The notes beneath the pieces are model-generated. The model was not told the DNA's origin and made no database searches. It was given only the letters and a program-made list of their open reading frames with translations. This document shows, one piece after another, positions 16,678 to 27,164 of a stretch of DNA of 64,000 nt. The stretch's first letter is position 1; each line of letters starts with the position of its first letter. Origin of the DNA: JAGWBD01 sp965220615 (GTDB taxonomy: Bacteria; Chloroflexota; Anaerolineae; Aggregatilineales; Phototrophicaceae); assembly GCA_965220615.1 (NCBI GenBank), contig CBDCQL010000002.1, positions 1,054,001-1,118,000 of the forward strand. The letters run 5' to 3'. The position numbers were made by a program, and so were the translations under genes.

Positions 16678-17811
16678 ATGAAAAACGTTCTCATGGTTGT
16701 CGCGTTGCTGGTGACAACACTGGCGGCGCCGGTGCTGGCCCAGGACGACATGATGCGCTGGGACGGTGCCGATGACCTTGACGTCAATCCGCTGGCCTGC
16801 CCGGGCGCGGAGATGATGGACGGCGACGGCGAGATGATGGATATGCCGGAGTATGACGGCGGCCAGCCCACCGATGCACCGGACCTCATGGGCGCGGACA
16901 TTACGCTGGTCGACATTCCCAAGCTGATCGGCATTGGCTACTTCGCGGCCACTACCAAGGGCCAGGCGGAAGCCGCCGAGGAACTGGGCAACGTGACCGT
17001 GACCACCGACGCTCCCACCGAAGCCAACATTGATGACCAGATCACCTTTATCGAGAACTACATCACCCGTGGTGTGGACGGTATCCTCTTCGCCGCCAAT
17101 GACCCGGTCGCCATCGCGCCGGTGTTGACGCGCGCGCTGGAGCAGGGTATCCACGTTGTTGGCTACGATGCCAACTCCGAGCCGCATGCCCGTGAGTGGT
17201 TCGTCAACCAGGCGGAATTCAACGGTATCGCCAAGGGCCTGATGGACGCGCTGGCGGAAGAAAAGGGCGAGGATGCTTCCTTCGGCATCGTCACCAGCAC
17301 CTTCACTACGCCGAACCAGGCGCGCTGGATCGCCGAGATGTGGGCCTACACCAACGAGTGCTACCCTGACATGACCTGGCTGGAGACCGTGGAGGCGCAG
17401 GAAGACGCCATCCTCTCCTTCAACCAGGCCACGACCCTTATCAACAAGTACGGTGACGATCTGGATGCGCTCTTCGGCATGACCAGCGTCGCCACGCCGC
17501 AGTCGGCCGAGGCCGTGACCCAGGCGGGTCTCTGTGGCGAGGTGGCGGTAGTCGGACTGGCCACGCCCAACGCCATGCGGCCCTACGTGCAGGCGGAATG
17601 TGTCAAGTCCGTCGTACTCTGGAACCCGGTTGACCTGGGTTACGCGTCCGTCTACGTGATGCGCGCCGTGGTCGACGGGGAACTGAATCCGGGTGACAGC
17701 AGCGTCTCCGCCGGTCGCCTGGGCGATCTGCAGGTCGTGAACGGCAGCGAAGTTCTGCTTGGCCCGCCCTTCGTCTTCAACATCGACAACGTCGAGGAGT
17801 TTGACTTCTAG
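16678..17811 (+). CDS. sugar ABC importer substrate-binding protein (rhamnose/AI-2 binding type)
   Basis: A 377-residue exported protein. ATG 16678 follows A-A-A-G-G-A, and the signal peptide M-K-N-V-L-M-V-V-A-L-L ends at V-L-A before Q-D-D. An unusual Met/Asp/Gly-rich segment follows (about residues 25-60). The periplasmic-binding-protein type I fold then starts at L-I-G-I-G-Y-F. V-V-L-W-N-P-V-D-L-G-Y near residue 310 and G-L-A-T-P-N-A-M-R-P-Y near 295 resemble RhaS and LsrB rather than ribose-binding protein. The ligand is inferred to be a deoxysugar or related polyol. It is the last gene of the importer and is followed by a hairpin. Confidence 0.86.
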   Translation: MKNVLMVVALLVTTLAAPVLAQDDMMRWDGADDLDVNPLACPGAEMMDGDGEMMDMPEYDGGQPTDAPDLMGADITLVDIPKLIGIGYFAATTKGQAEAAEELGNVTVTTDAPTEANIDDQITFIENYITRGVDGILFAANDPVAIAPVLTRALEQGIHVVGYDANSEPHAREWFVNQAEFNGIAKGLMDALAEEKGEDASFGIVTSTFTTPNQARWIAEMWAYTNECYPDMTWLETVEAQEDAILSFNQATTLINKYGDDLDALFGMTSVATPQSAEAVTQAGLCGEVAVVGLATPNAMRPYVQAECVKSVVLWNPVDLGYASVYVMRAVVDGELNPGDSSVSAGRLGDLQVVNGSEVLLGPPFVFNIDNVEEFDF

Positions 17812-17833
17812 TCAGACTCGCCATTAACAACAC

Positions 17834-17859
17834 GAGCCCCGGCGCGATCGCCGGGGCTC
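17834..17859. terminator. GC-rich hairpin between convergent genes
   Basis: An 11-base-pair stem (GAGCCCCGGCG with its complement) and a four-base CGAT loop. It lies between the binding-protein gene and the convergent RidA gene, so it can serve both directions. There is no T tract, so it may be a weak, Rho-assisted or mRNA-stabilising hairpin. Confidence 0.6.
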
Positions 17860-17884
17860 AATGCTTAACCACCCGGTCGTCCGC

Positions 17885-18262
17885 TCACTCGCCGGTCCAG
17901 GCGACGACGTCGATCTCAACCATGATGCCGGGCAACTGGCTGCCAACCGTTGTGCGCACCGGCCGGGGTTCCGGGAACCATTTGGCATATTCGGCGTTGA
18001 AGCGCTGAAAGAGCGACAGGTCGCTCAGGTGCACGGTTGACTTGACCACGTCTTCCATGCGGGCATCAGCGACGCCCAGAATGTTTCGAATGCACTCCAG
18101 AACCAGAGCAGTCTGTTCCTCGATTGTTTCCGGTATTTCACCGGTTTCCGGATGTTTGGGGCCAACTCCGGACACGTAGACGAAATCGCCCACGCGAAGC
18201 GCCTGGGAATAGGCGCCTCCGGGCGGCGGTGCCTGGTTGCTGCGGATTTCCATTTTGGGCAT
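17885..18262 (-). CDS. RidA/YjgF-family enamine/imine deaminase
   Basis: A 125-residue Rid protein. It has G-A-Y-S-Q-A near residue 16, Y-V-S-G-V-G-P, and the arginine motif R-P-V-R-T-T-V-G-S near residue 100 that binds the carboxylate and supports deaminase activity in RidA. The family hydrolyses reactive enamines made by PLP dehydratases. It lies 21 bases downstream of the SulP gene on the same strand and may be co-transcribed with it, although no functional link is evident. Confidence 0.87.
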   Translation of the reverse strand: MPKMEIRSNQAPPPGGAYSQALRVGDFVYVSGVGPKHPETGEIPETIEEQTALVLECIRNILGVADARMEDVVKSTVHLSDLSLFQRFNAEYAKWFPEPRPVRTTVGSQLPGIMVEIDVVAWTGE

Positions 18263-18283
18263 GACTCTTCCTTCCTGATCGGT

Positions 18284-19981
18284 TCAACTGCCAAAATCCG
18301 GTTCTTCGCTTCCTTCGCTCTCCTTTTGCTTCAGCCAGTCCCGTGCCCAGGCGAGGGCGCGCCGGGTTGAGGCAAAGACAACATCCTCGGCGGGGAAAAT
18401 GGGCTCGAGCCAGTCCGCCTCCCCGGTCCGGTGCAGTTGCCGCTGAACATCCTGGCTGACGGCCGCCAGCAGGAGCCGCCCGCCGTTGGCCTCCAGTTTT
18501 CGCGCGTACTCCCGCAAGAAAGAAATGCCCGTGCTGCCCAGATACTGATTGTCGCGAATTCGCAAAATAACGACGCTGCCCCCACAGTTTGTTGCGGGAA
18601 CAGGCAGGAGACCTTCCAGCCTGGAAACGGCGGCAAAGTACAGATTGCCGGCGACGGAGAAGACGACTGCTTCATTGCCGGGCAATTCTTCCGGGATCCC
18701 TTCTTCCCTGAAGTGACCGTCTTCCGTCTCCACCAGGCGGCGAATTTGAAGATTACTGGCGGAAGACCAGACATACATCAGCAGGGAAAGGAAGACGCCA
18801 ATGTATACGCTGTATTCGAGTGGAAATACCATGGTGGACAGGAAGGTAACGACCATGGCGCTGCGTGACGCAAGATTTACACGCCAAGCCATTCTCAGTG
18901 CGTCCGCCCGAATCAGGCTTGTTGCAGCGACGATCAACTGACCAGCCAGTGCCGCCAGAGGGATTTGTTCAACAAGCGGGCCCAGCGTCAGCAGAATGGC
19001 CGCTACAAACAGTCCTGAAAACACGTTTGCCATGCGACCGTGTGCGCCAGCGCTCAGGTTGACCGCAGTCCGTGAGAGGGATCCGCCGGACGGCAGGCCC
19101 TGAAACAGACCGCCGGCGATGTTGGCGAGTCCCTGTCCCGTCAAGTCGCGATGAACATTCGCCTGGGAACCATCCGGCTGCGATACCATGCGCGTCAGGC
19201 CGGCGCTCTGCAGGGAGGCCAGTAGCGCGATGGCGACGGCCACCAGAGCGATGTCGGGGACATAGGCCGGATTGGGCAGCACGAGCTTTGGCAAGCCTGC
19301 CGGCATGGACATCAGGTCGCCCGTCAACAGGACTTCGTGCCAGCCTGCCAGCGACACGAACGCGCTGCTAACTGCAAGCGCCAGCAACATGGCAAACAAT
19401 TTCAGCCGGGTCCGCTTAACCAGAAGGATGAGTGTTATTGAGAGCAGGCCCACAAAAAGGGTTTGTGCCTCCGTTTGACCCAGGCCCTCCAGCAATTCCA
19501 CGATGCGATTGAGGGCATTGCCGCTGCCTCGGCTTGCCGGGCCGGTCAGGGCAGGCAACTGATTGATGATGATCAACAGTCCCGCGCCGCTGACGAAACC
19601 GGTCATCACGGCGTTGGACACAAAGCGGAACAGGTTACCTGCGCGCGCCAGGCCAAGCGCAAGCTGAAGAAGGCCAACGAGCAAGGTCAGTGTAAAGACC
19701 TGTCCGGGAAAATCTGTTTCAGCCCCGGCCACGAGCATGCTACCGACAATCAGGACCAAAGCGTTGGTGGGGCAAACGGTCATGAACACGGAACTGGTGG
19801 TCAGGGCAGCGACAATGGTCGCGACCACAATCGTGTACAGGCCGTAAATCGGACTGACGCCGGCGATAATGGAAAAGCCCATGGCCATGGGGACGCCCGC
19901 CGCCGCGCCACTGGCACCGGCCAGCAGGTCCGTCATGCAGTTTCTGCGGAGATAGTGCAGAATGGCGGGCTTTTCGGACAT
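18284..19981 (-). CDS. SulP-family anion transporter with C-terminal STAS domain
   Basis: A 565-residue SLC26/SulP protein. The N-terminal signature covers P-M-A-M-G-F-S-I-I-A-G-V-S-P-I-Y-G-L-Y-T (about residues 30-50), about a dozen helices follow to about residue 430, and a STAS domain begins near 450. The STAS phosphorylation-site region reads Y-L-G-S-T-G-I-S-F-L, with no Asp before the Ser-Thr. Substrates of the family include sulfate, bicarbonate and dicarboxylates. Sulfate is plausible given three sulfatases nearby but unproven. Confidence 0.87.
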   Translation of the reverse strand: MSEKPAILHYLRRNCMTDLLAGASGAAAGVPMAMGFSIIAGVSPIYGLYTIVVATIVAALTTSSVFMTVCPTNALVLIVGSMLVAGAETDFPGQVFTLTLLVGLLQLALGLARAGNLFRFVSNAVMTGFVSGAGLLIIINQLPALTGPASRGSGNALNRIVELLEGLGQTEAQTLFVGLLSITLILLVKRTRLKLFAMLLALAVSSAFVSLAGWHEVLLTGDLMSMPAGLPKLVLPNPAYVPDIALVAVAIALLASLQSAGLTRMVSQPDGSQANVHRDLTGQGLANIAGGLFQGLPSGGSLSRTAVNLSAGAHGRMANVFSGLFVAAILLTLGPLVEQIPLAALAGQLIVAATSLIRADALRMAWRVNLASRSAMVVTFLSTMVFPLEYSVYIGVFLSLLMYVWSSASNLQIRRLVETEDGHFREEGIPEELPGNEAVVFSVAGNLYFAAVSRLEGLLPVPATNCGGSVVILRIRDNQYLGSTGISFLREYARKLEANGGRLLLAAVSQDVQRQLHRTGEADWLEPIFPAEDVVFASTRRALAWARDWLKQKESEGSEEPDFGS

Positions 19982-20019
19982 CTTGCCCGTAGTCTACACC
20001 GCGTGGCAGGCCCTGTACA

Positions 20020-20049
20020 TGACCTGCCGGGCAGGGACAGCGTTACAAT
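20020..20049 (+). promoter_or_regulatory. possible promoter of the galactonate-dehydratase-like gene
   Basis: A TGACCT-like -35 at 20020-20025 and TACAAT at 20044-20049 with 18 bases between them. The -35 is poor. The position, 37 bases before the start codon in a divergent gap with SulP, is right. Confidence 0.35.
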
Positions 20050-20085
20050 GGTGCGGAAGCAATCGGGAATCAGACAGGACTGCAG

Positions 20086-21255
20086 ATGCGCATTTCAAAG
20101 GTCACCCCTCTTGTGCTGGGTACCCCCTGGCGCAACCTTACCTTCCTCAAGGTTGAAACTGACGAAGGGCTCACCGGTGTGGGGGAAGCGAGAGTGCTCA
20201 ACCGCACGGATGCCGTGCTGGGCTATCTGACCGAAGCCATTCCCCGTTACATGCTGGGTAGCGATCCCTTTCAGATTGAGCGCCTGGTCCAGCGCATGTT
20301 CCGGGAAGACTACGGCCGCGCGGGTGAAATCATCATGACCGCCACCGCGCTGGTGGAGATTGCCTGTTGGGACATCGTCGGCAAGGCCCTGGAGCAACCG
20401 GTATACCGCCTGCTGGGTGGCGAGGTACGTGAGCGAATCAAGGCCTACGCCAACGGCTGGTATACGGTTGAAAGGACTCCGGGGGAATTCCACGAGGCGG
20501 CGAAGACCGTACTGGAAAAAGGGTATCGCGCCCTGAAATTCGATCCCTTTGGTGCAGGTTTCTATGAACTGGAGCGCGCGGAAAAGCTACGGGTTATCGA
20601 GTTGGTCGAAGCGGTAAGAGACGCCGTGGGGCCGGAAGTGGAAATCATGATTGAGATGCATGGCCGTTTCAATCCCGTCACGGCCATCGAATTGACACGT
20701 GAACTGGCGCGCTTCCGGCCTTCGTGGGTGGAGGAACCGGTCCCGCCAGAGAACATCGCGGCCCTGCGCAAGACCAGCGAGGCCATCGCCCCCCTTGGGG
20801 TCCCGGTCGCCACGGGCGAGCGCATGCACACCATGTATGAGTACCGCGAACTCTTCGAAATGCAGGCGGCAGACATCATCCAGCCGGACATCACGCACTT
20901 TGGCGGCATCCTGAACACGAAAAAACTGGCCGCCTGGGCCGAGAGCTACTACGTGTTGATCGCGCCCCACAACGTCGGCGGCCCCGTGTCAACGGCGGCT
21001 GCGCTGCATCTGGCGGCCTGCACTACAAACTTCAAGATCCAGGAGCATTTCAACGACTTTGCCGATGCCTACGTGCTGAAGGTTGCGCCGGGCCTGCCAA
21101 AGGTCGTTGACGGCTATTTCAGTCTCCCGCAGGGGCCGGGTCTGGGCGTCACGCTGGATGAAGAGGTCATCGCTGCCAACCCCCGGCAAAAAGTCCATCT
21201 CAACCTCTTTGCCGAAGACTGGCACAAACGCGGCGGCGAAAACCGGACGCCGTAA
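20086..21255 (+). CDS. galactonate-dehydratase-like enolase-superfamily enzyme
   Basis: A 389-residue mandelate-racemase-group enzyme. K151-x-D153 (K-F-D-P-F-G), E190-x-H192 (E-M-H-G-R-F), E216 (V-E-E-P-V-P), E245 (T-G-E-R) and A-P-H-N-V-G-G near residue 295 make a full metal and acid/base set. The x-H pair on the third strand is the DgoD-like arrangement, so it would dehydrate an aldonic acid to a 2-keto-3-deoxy acid. Length is typical. Its stop abuts that of the convergent SDR with no base between. The exact sugar acid cannot be assigned from sequence. Confidence 0.85.
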   Translation: MRISKVTPLVLGTPWRNLTFLKVETDEGLTGVGEARVLNRTDAVLGYLTEAIPRYMLGSDPFQIERLVQRMFREDYGRAGEIIMTATALVEIACWDIVGKALEQPVYRLLGGEVRERIKAYANGWYTVERTPGEFHEAAKTVLEKGYRALKFDPFGAGFYELERAEKLRVIELVEAVRDAVGPEVEIMIEMHGRFNPVTAIELTRELARFRPSWVEEPVPPENIAALRKTSEAIAPLGVPVATGERMHTMYEYRELFEMQAADIIQPDITHFGGILNTKKLAAWAESYYVLIAPHNVGGPVSTAAALHLAACTTNFKIQEHFNDFADAYVLKVAPGLPKVVDGYFSLPQGPGLGVTLDEEVIAANPRQKVHLNLFAEDWHKRGGENRTP

Positions 21256-22050
21256 TCAGGTGATGACGTTCAGCCAGCCGCCATCCACGTAGTAGGTCGA
21301 GCCCACGCTGTAGCTGGCGCGCGCCGAACAGAGAAAGACGAAGAAGTCCGCAATTTCCCCCGGGCTGGCAAAGCGTTTGATCGGCGCGTACTGGTCGGCG
21401 ATGCCCTGAAGGAATTCCTCGGCCGTCTGCTCGGTGCCCTCGGTGATGATGGTCGCGGTCTTGAACCAGTCCGGCGTGCGCACCAGACCAGGATTGACGG
21501 TATTGACCCGAATGTTGTGGGGAATTAGTTCATTGGCAAGGCATTTGGAGAACATCACGAGGGCCGCCTTGGTCGTGTTGTAGATTGGCTCGTAGTAGAG
21601 CGGCTGGGTCGCACAGATCGAGGCGTTGTTGAGGACCACGCCCCCGCCGCGCTCGATCATGGTTGGCGCCAGGGCACGGGCCAGCCGCACCGCCGCCATC
21701 ACGTGCAGGTCCCAGTAATACTGCCAGCGTTCGTCGTCCGCCTCCAGAATCTTTTCTTCGCTGCCCGTGCCGGCATTGTTGATGAGAATGTCGGCGCCGC
21801 CAAAGCGGGTCCTGATGGCAGTCACAAGAACTTCCACGTCCGAAGGACTGGCCACATCCGCGGCGACATCCAGCACCTCGACTCCGTAATCGTCCCTGAT
21901 TGCACTGGCTTCAGCTGCCAGGCGCTCGCCATTGCGGGCGCATAATGCCAGATGGACGCCTTCGGCAGCCAACCCCCTGGCTATCGCCAGACCAATGCCC
22001 ACGCTGCCGCCAGTGATGACCGCTACCTTGCCATTCAGTTCCAGATCCAT
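21256..22050 (-). CDS. short-chain dehydrogenase/reductase
   Basis: A 264-residue classical SDR beginning M-D-L-E-L-N-G-K-V-A-V-I-T-G-G. It has the cofactor glycine motif G-G-S-V-G-I-G, N-N-A-G near residue 91, a serine in N-N-A-S-I-C, Y-N-T-T-K as catalytic Tyr/Lys, and a Y-V-D-G-G-W C terminus. ATG 22050 has G-A-G-G-A-G-C-like pairing upstream; the frame stays open to 22185 without another good site. Probably oxidises a sugar or polyol hydroxyl, as it sits between sugar-acid enzymes. Substrate unknown. Confidence 0.85.
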   Translation of the reverse strand: MDLELNGKVAVITGGSVGIGLAIARGLAAEGVHLALCARNGERLAAEASAIRDDYGVEVLDVAADVASPSDVEVLVTAIRTRFGGADILINNAGTGSEEKILEADDERWQYYWDLHVMAAVRLARALAPTMIERGGGVVLNNASICATQPLYYEPIYNTTKAALVMFSKCLANELIPHNIRVNTVNPGLVRTPDWFKTATIITEGTEQTAEEFLQGIADQYAPIKRFASPGEIADFFVFLCSARASYSVGSTYYVDGGWLNVIT

Positions 22051-22167
22051 CGAACGCTCCTCAATGAACTTGGGTCGCCTCGCACCCTGGTATGCTTCCT
22101 GCCGATTGACTGTAGCGAAGGACGACTGGCCTGGCCAGCACCTGCCTGGTTGGTCAATCACAGGGAA

Positions 22168-22195
22168 TTGTAAACTCCTGTTCAAAAGTTATACT
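22168..22195 (+). promoter_or_regulatory. promoter of the LarA-like gene
   Basis: TTGTAA at 22168-22173 and TATACT at 22190-22195 with a 16-base spacer, the same geometry as at 16592. The -10 is embedded in a perfect palindrome. The predicted start of transcription, about 22202, almost coincides with the ATG at 22203, implying a leaderless mRNA. Confidence 0.6.
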
Positions 22196-22199
22196 TTTG
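22183..22199. promoter_or_regulatory. palindromic operator overlapping the -10 element
   Basis: CAAAAGTTATACTTTTG: seven-base perfect inverted arms around TAT. Size and symmetry fit a dimeric repressor of the GntR or LacI kind, which would block polymerase directly. No such regulator is encoded in the window. Confidence 0.55.
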
Positions 22200-22202
22200 T
22201 CC

Positions 22203-23474
22203 ATGATTAAATCACGCACTTCAGTCTTGCCAGCCCTTAGCACTGTCAAGCGCCGTTTGCCTGCCGGCGATCCCATTAACATTGAACAAACCCTGGAGCG
22301 AGCCTGGAGCGAGAAAAGCCTTGCTTCGCAGGCTGCCGGAAAAAGTGTAGCCATTGGCATTGGCAGTCGTGGCGTTGCACGCATCGATGAAATCGCTGCC
22401 TGTCTGGCGCGTCTCGTGAAGGAATCCGGAGGCTACCCCTTCATTGTGCCGGCGATGGGCAGTCATGGCGGCGGGACGGCCGAAGGGCAGCTCGAGGTTC
22501 TGGCCGGCCTGGGCGTGACCGAAGAGAGTGTCGGTTGCCCGCTGCGGGCGACCATGGACGTGGTCGTGACCGGCACGACGGAGCAGGGCTGGCCCCTGCA
22601 TCTAGACCGCAACGTGGCGGAAGCCGACGTCCTGATCGTCGCCAATCGAATCAAGGTCCATACGGATTTCCACGGGCCGCATGAAAGCGGTCTGATCAAG
22701 ATGCTGGCCATTGGACTGGGCAAGGAACGCGGCGCCGCCTGGATACACAGGTACGGCGTGCCAGGCCTGCGCGAAATGATGCCGGTGATCGGTGCGGCCC
22801 TGCTGCAACACGTTAATCTGCTGGCAGGGGTGGCGACCATTGAAGACGGATACCACCGTCCGGTCGAGCTCAAGGTCTTCGGCGCGGACGACCTGGTCGA
22901 AGGAGAGCGTTGCATGTTGCAGCGCTCTCGCGAACTCATGCCGCGTTTGCCGGTGGATGACATCGATCTGCTGGTCATTGACCGCATGGGCAAGGAAATA
23001 AGCGGCGCCGGAATGGATACAAACATTATCGGCCGCTGGATGATGGAGGGAGAACCAGAGCCGGAAGCGCCGCGGGTCCGGGCGATCGCCGTGCTGGACC
23101 TTACGGAGGCGACGCACGGCAACGCAACGGGCGTCGGGCTGGCCGATTTCATGACCCGTCGTCTCTTTGAGAAAATCGATTTGCCCCTGACGAACCTGAA
23201 CGTTTTTACCAGTGGCGGCCTGTTACGCGGCAAGCTGCCCTTGATCTATGAAGATGACGAACAGACCATTGACATGGCCTTGCGACATGTTTTTCGCAAG
23301 AACCCCGAGGATCGGGAAGTCGCGCGGGTGGTGCGCATCGGCAGCACGCTGGACCTTGAGACTGTGCAGGTATCGGCCAGTATCCTGCGGGACATTCAGG
23401 ACGCGCCCGATTTAATTTCCGCCACAGAGCCCTGTACACCCGAATGGTATGATGGTCGGCTGACGCCACTTTGA
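22203..23474 (+). CDS. LarA-superfamily protein (nickel-pincer-nucleotide isomerase-like, DUF2088)
   Basis: A 423-residue member of the lactate-racemase superfamily, divergent from classic LarA. Diagnostic segments are G-S-H-G-G-G with H88, K-V-H-T-D-F-H-G-P-H-E-S-G near residues 151-163 and K-M-L-A-I-G-L-G-K, whose lysine could carry the pincer cofactor. Superfamily members racemise or epimerise 2-hydroxyacids. An in-frame TTG at 22197 lies inside the operator, so ATG 22203 is preferred. Malate synthase follows after 27 bases. Substrate unknown; no larB, larC or larE here. Confidence 0.75.
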   Translation: MIKSRTSVLPALSTVKRRLPAGDPINIEQTLERAWSEKSLASQAAGKSVAIGIGSRGVARIDEIAACLARLVKESGGYPFIVPAMGSHGGGTAEGQLEVLAGLGVTEESVGCPLRATMDVVVTGTTEQGWPLHLDRNVAEADVLIVANRIKVHTDFHGPHESGLIKMLAIGLGKERGAAWIHRYGVPGLREMMPVIGAALLQHVNLLAGVATIEDGYHRPVELKVFGADDLVEGERCMLQRSRELMPRLPVDDIDLLVIDRMGKEISGAGMDTNIIGRWMMEGEPEPEAPRVRAIAVLDLTEATHGNATGVGLADFMTRRLFEKIDLPLTNLNVFTSGGLLRGKLPLIYEDDEQTIDMALRHVFRKNPEDREVARVVRIGSTLDLETVQVSASILRDIQDAPDLISATEPCTPEWYDGRLTPL

Positions 23475-23501
23475 AGCGCGAGCGCCGGAATCGAGGGAGA
23501 C

Positions 23502-25088
<1,587 letters not shown>

Positions 25089-25148
25089 TGCCGTCCGGGG
25101 TCGAGGCCTGGTCCTACTGAACATTCCGACGTGCAAGGAGCAACTGCC

Positions 25149-26348
25149 ATGATTAAGGTGCCCCTCACGCTGGGCGTGGAAGAAGAATATCAGATCATCG
25201 ATCCGGAAACGCGTGAGCTCACGCCTCACTACGAAGCGTTGGAAGCGTCCGGCAGTTCCCTGCTGGGAGAGCAACTCAAGCCGGAAATGCTGCGGTCCCA
25301 GCTGGAAGTTGCAACCGAGGTCTGTCGTGACGTGACGGAAGTGCGGCAGGAACTGGTGCGCCTCCGCGGGACGGTTGACGGACTTGCCCGGGAGAGCGGT
25401 TACAAGATCCTGGCTGCGTCCACCCATCCCTTTTCTCGCTGGGAGGACCAGTTGGTCAGCCGGGGCGAACGCTACCAGGAATTGCAGATGAACCTGCAGG
25501 CCGTCGTGCGCACACAACTCGTCTTCGGTATGCACGTGCATATTGGCTTTGGCAAGTCGCCGGAAGCGCTCGAACTGCTCGTCGACGTGATGAACCAGAT
25601 TCGCTATTTCCTGCCGCATCTGCTGGCCCTTTCCACCAGTTCTCCTTTTTGGGCCGGCATGGATTCCGGACTCAAGAGCTACCGCAGCATCATCATGAAA
25701 AGCCTGCCCCGCACCGGCGTGCCTCCGGCCTTCGGGTCTTTCAGTGAGTATCGCGCCATGATCAACCTGTTTGGCAAGGTAGGCTCACTGGGTAAATCCA
25801 AGGACAAACATTCCGAAGACGTGGACGCCACGCGCATCTGGTGGGACGTGCGGCCACAGGTCGGCCTGGGCACGCTCGAGGTGCGGGTCTGCGACATTTG
25901 CACGCGGGTTGATGAAGCTCTGTGTATCGTCGCGTTGATCCAGTCCATCGTGTCATTGCTGGTGAAACTGCGCGAGCAAAACTGCAGCTGGCGCGAATAC
26001 CAGTCATTGCTGATCCTCGAAAACAAATGGCGCGCCGGACGTTATGGCATCGATGGAAAGCTGGTCGACTTTGGCAAGGAAGAAGAAGTTCCTGTGCGCT
26101 TTCTCGCGAACGAGATTCTTGAACTGGTCGATCCTGTGCTGGACGACCTGGGAACACGCAAGGATGTTGAGTACCTGCCGACCCTGCTGCGCAACGGCAC
26201 CAGCGCGGACCGGCAACTCGCCACGTGGCGGCAAGCCATTAAGGAAGGCGCCGAGGAGAGCGAGGCCCTGCTGTACGTCGTGGACCAGTTGATCCTGGAG
26301 ACGACCGAAGGCGTCCTGGATCAGGGTGCCTCGTCTTCCAGTGCGTGA
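25149..26348 (+). CDS. carboxylate-amine ligase, YbdK/GCS2 family
   Basis: A 399-residue ATP-grasp-like ligase of the glutamate-cysteine ligase type 2 family. It begins T-L-G-V-E-E-E-Y-Q-I-I-D, the hallmark start, and contains M-H-V-H-I-G-F near residue 125 and W-W-D-V-R-P near 235. AAGGAG at 25135-25140 sets ATG 25149; an in-frame GTG at 25131 has no site. Family members make gamma-glutamyl bonds, but YbdK itself is weakly active, so a glutathione or ergothioneine role is not established. Its 3' end overlaps the convergent oxygenase by 28 bases. Confidence 0.85.
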   Translation: MIKVPLTLGVEEEYQIIDPETRELTPHYEALEASGSSLLGEQLKPEMLRSQLEVATEVCRDVTEVRQELVRLRGTVDGLARESGYKILAASTHPFSRWEDQLVSRGERYQELQMNLQAVVRTQLVFGMHVHIGFGKSPEALELLVDVMNQIRYFLPHLLALSTSSPFWAGMDSGLKSYRSIIMKSLPRTGVPPAFGSFSEYRAMINLFGKVGSLGKSKDKHSEDVDATRIWWDVRPQVGLGTLEVRVCDICTRVDEALCIVALIQSIVSLLVKLREQNCSWREYQSLLILENKWRAGRYGIDGKLVDFGKEEEVPVRFLANEILELVDPVLDDLGTRKDVEYLPTLLRNGTSADRQLATWRQAIKEGAEESEALLYVVDQLILETTEGVLDQGASSSSA

Positions 26349-27085
26349 CGCAGGATGGCGTCCTCGTCACTGACAGGACAGGGTGGCATACCAGTCCTGC
26401 CCGGGTTGCCCAGTTGCGGGTTGGCAAGGGCGTTGTAACACATGATGAAGGCCCGCCGGTGCCTGTCGGAGTCGTTGGGCCCGGAGGCGTGCAACAGGTT
26501 ACAGTGAAAAAAGAGTGTGTCGCCGGGCCCCATCTCACAATAGACCCGTTCGAACTGTGATTCGATCAGGGCCATGCGCTCTTCGTTAGCGCCGGTCTGC
26601 TCTCCTACCTTGCCATGCGAGAGCAGGCCCAGGTGGTGCGAGCCGCGCAAGACTTGCAGGCAGCCGTTCTCCCGCATGGCGGGGTCAAGGGCGACAAAGG
26701 CACTCATGAGGCGCGGGAACACGAAGCCCTGATCGTACCAGTAGCCATAGTCCTGGTGCCATTCCCACTGGCCCCCCGTGTGCGCCTCCTTGTGCATGAC
26801 CTTGCCGTGGAAGAAACTGATCTCCTCCCCTAGCAGGACCCGAATGTTGTTGACGATGCGGGGACTGGTCGAGGCCGCCGCCCAGATGTCATCACCCAAC
26901 TCGTTCCAGAGCGACAAACTGGACTTTCGTCCGCCGGCATCGGCGGGACCAGAGATGTTACCGGCCACCCGTTCTCCGCTTTCCACTGCACGCAACATGG
27001 CGGCGACTTCCCGTGGAGAAAACACACTCCCGAGCAGCACGTAGCCATCGCGCCGGTAACCGGCAACGTGTTCAGCGTTGAGCAT
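26321..27085 (-). CDS. phytanoyl-CoA dioxygenase (PhyH) family Fe(II)/2-oxoglutarate oxygenase
   Basis: A 254-residue oxygenase with a double-stranded beta-helix core. The facial triad is H110-x-D112 in W-H-Q-D-Y and H196 in L-L-H-A-S-G, followed by arginines near residue 205 for 2-oxoglutarate. ATG 27085 follows a strong G-G-G-A-G-G-A site. The family hydroxylates very diverse substrates (acyl-CoA, ectoine, phosphonates, halogenated compounds), so no reaction is assigned. It lies divergent from the L-xylulose-reductase-like gene. Confidence 0.82.
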   Translation of the reverse strand: MLNAEHVAGYRRDGYVLLGSVFSPREVAAMLRAVESGERVAGNISGPADAGGRKSSLSLWNELGDDIWAAASTSPRIVNNIRVLLGEEISFFHGKVMHKEAHTGGQWEWHQDYGYWYDQGFVFPRLMSAFVALDPAMRENGCLQVLRGSHHLGLLSHGKVGEQTGANEERMALIESQFERVYCEMGPGDTLFFHCNLLHASGPNDSDRHRRAFIMCYNALANPQLGNPGRTGMPPCPVSDEDAILRHALEDEAP

Positions 27086-27164
27086 CAGGGCGTCCTCCCT
27101 CCTGTAAGGCCCGGGGCCGTGCAGGTACAATTCCTTTCAGGTTTTGTGCAGCGGGGAATGTACC

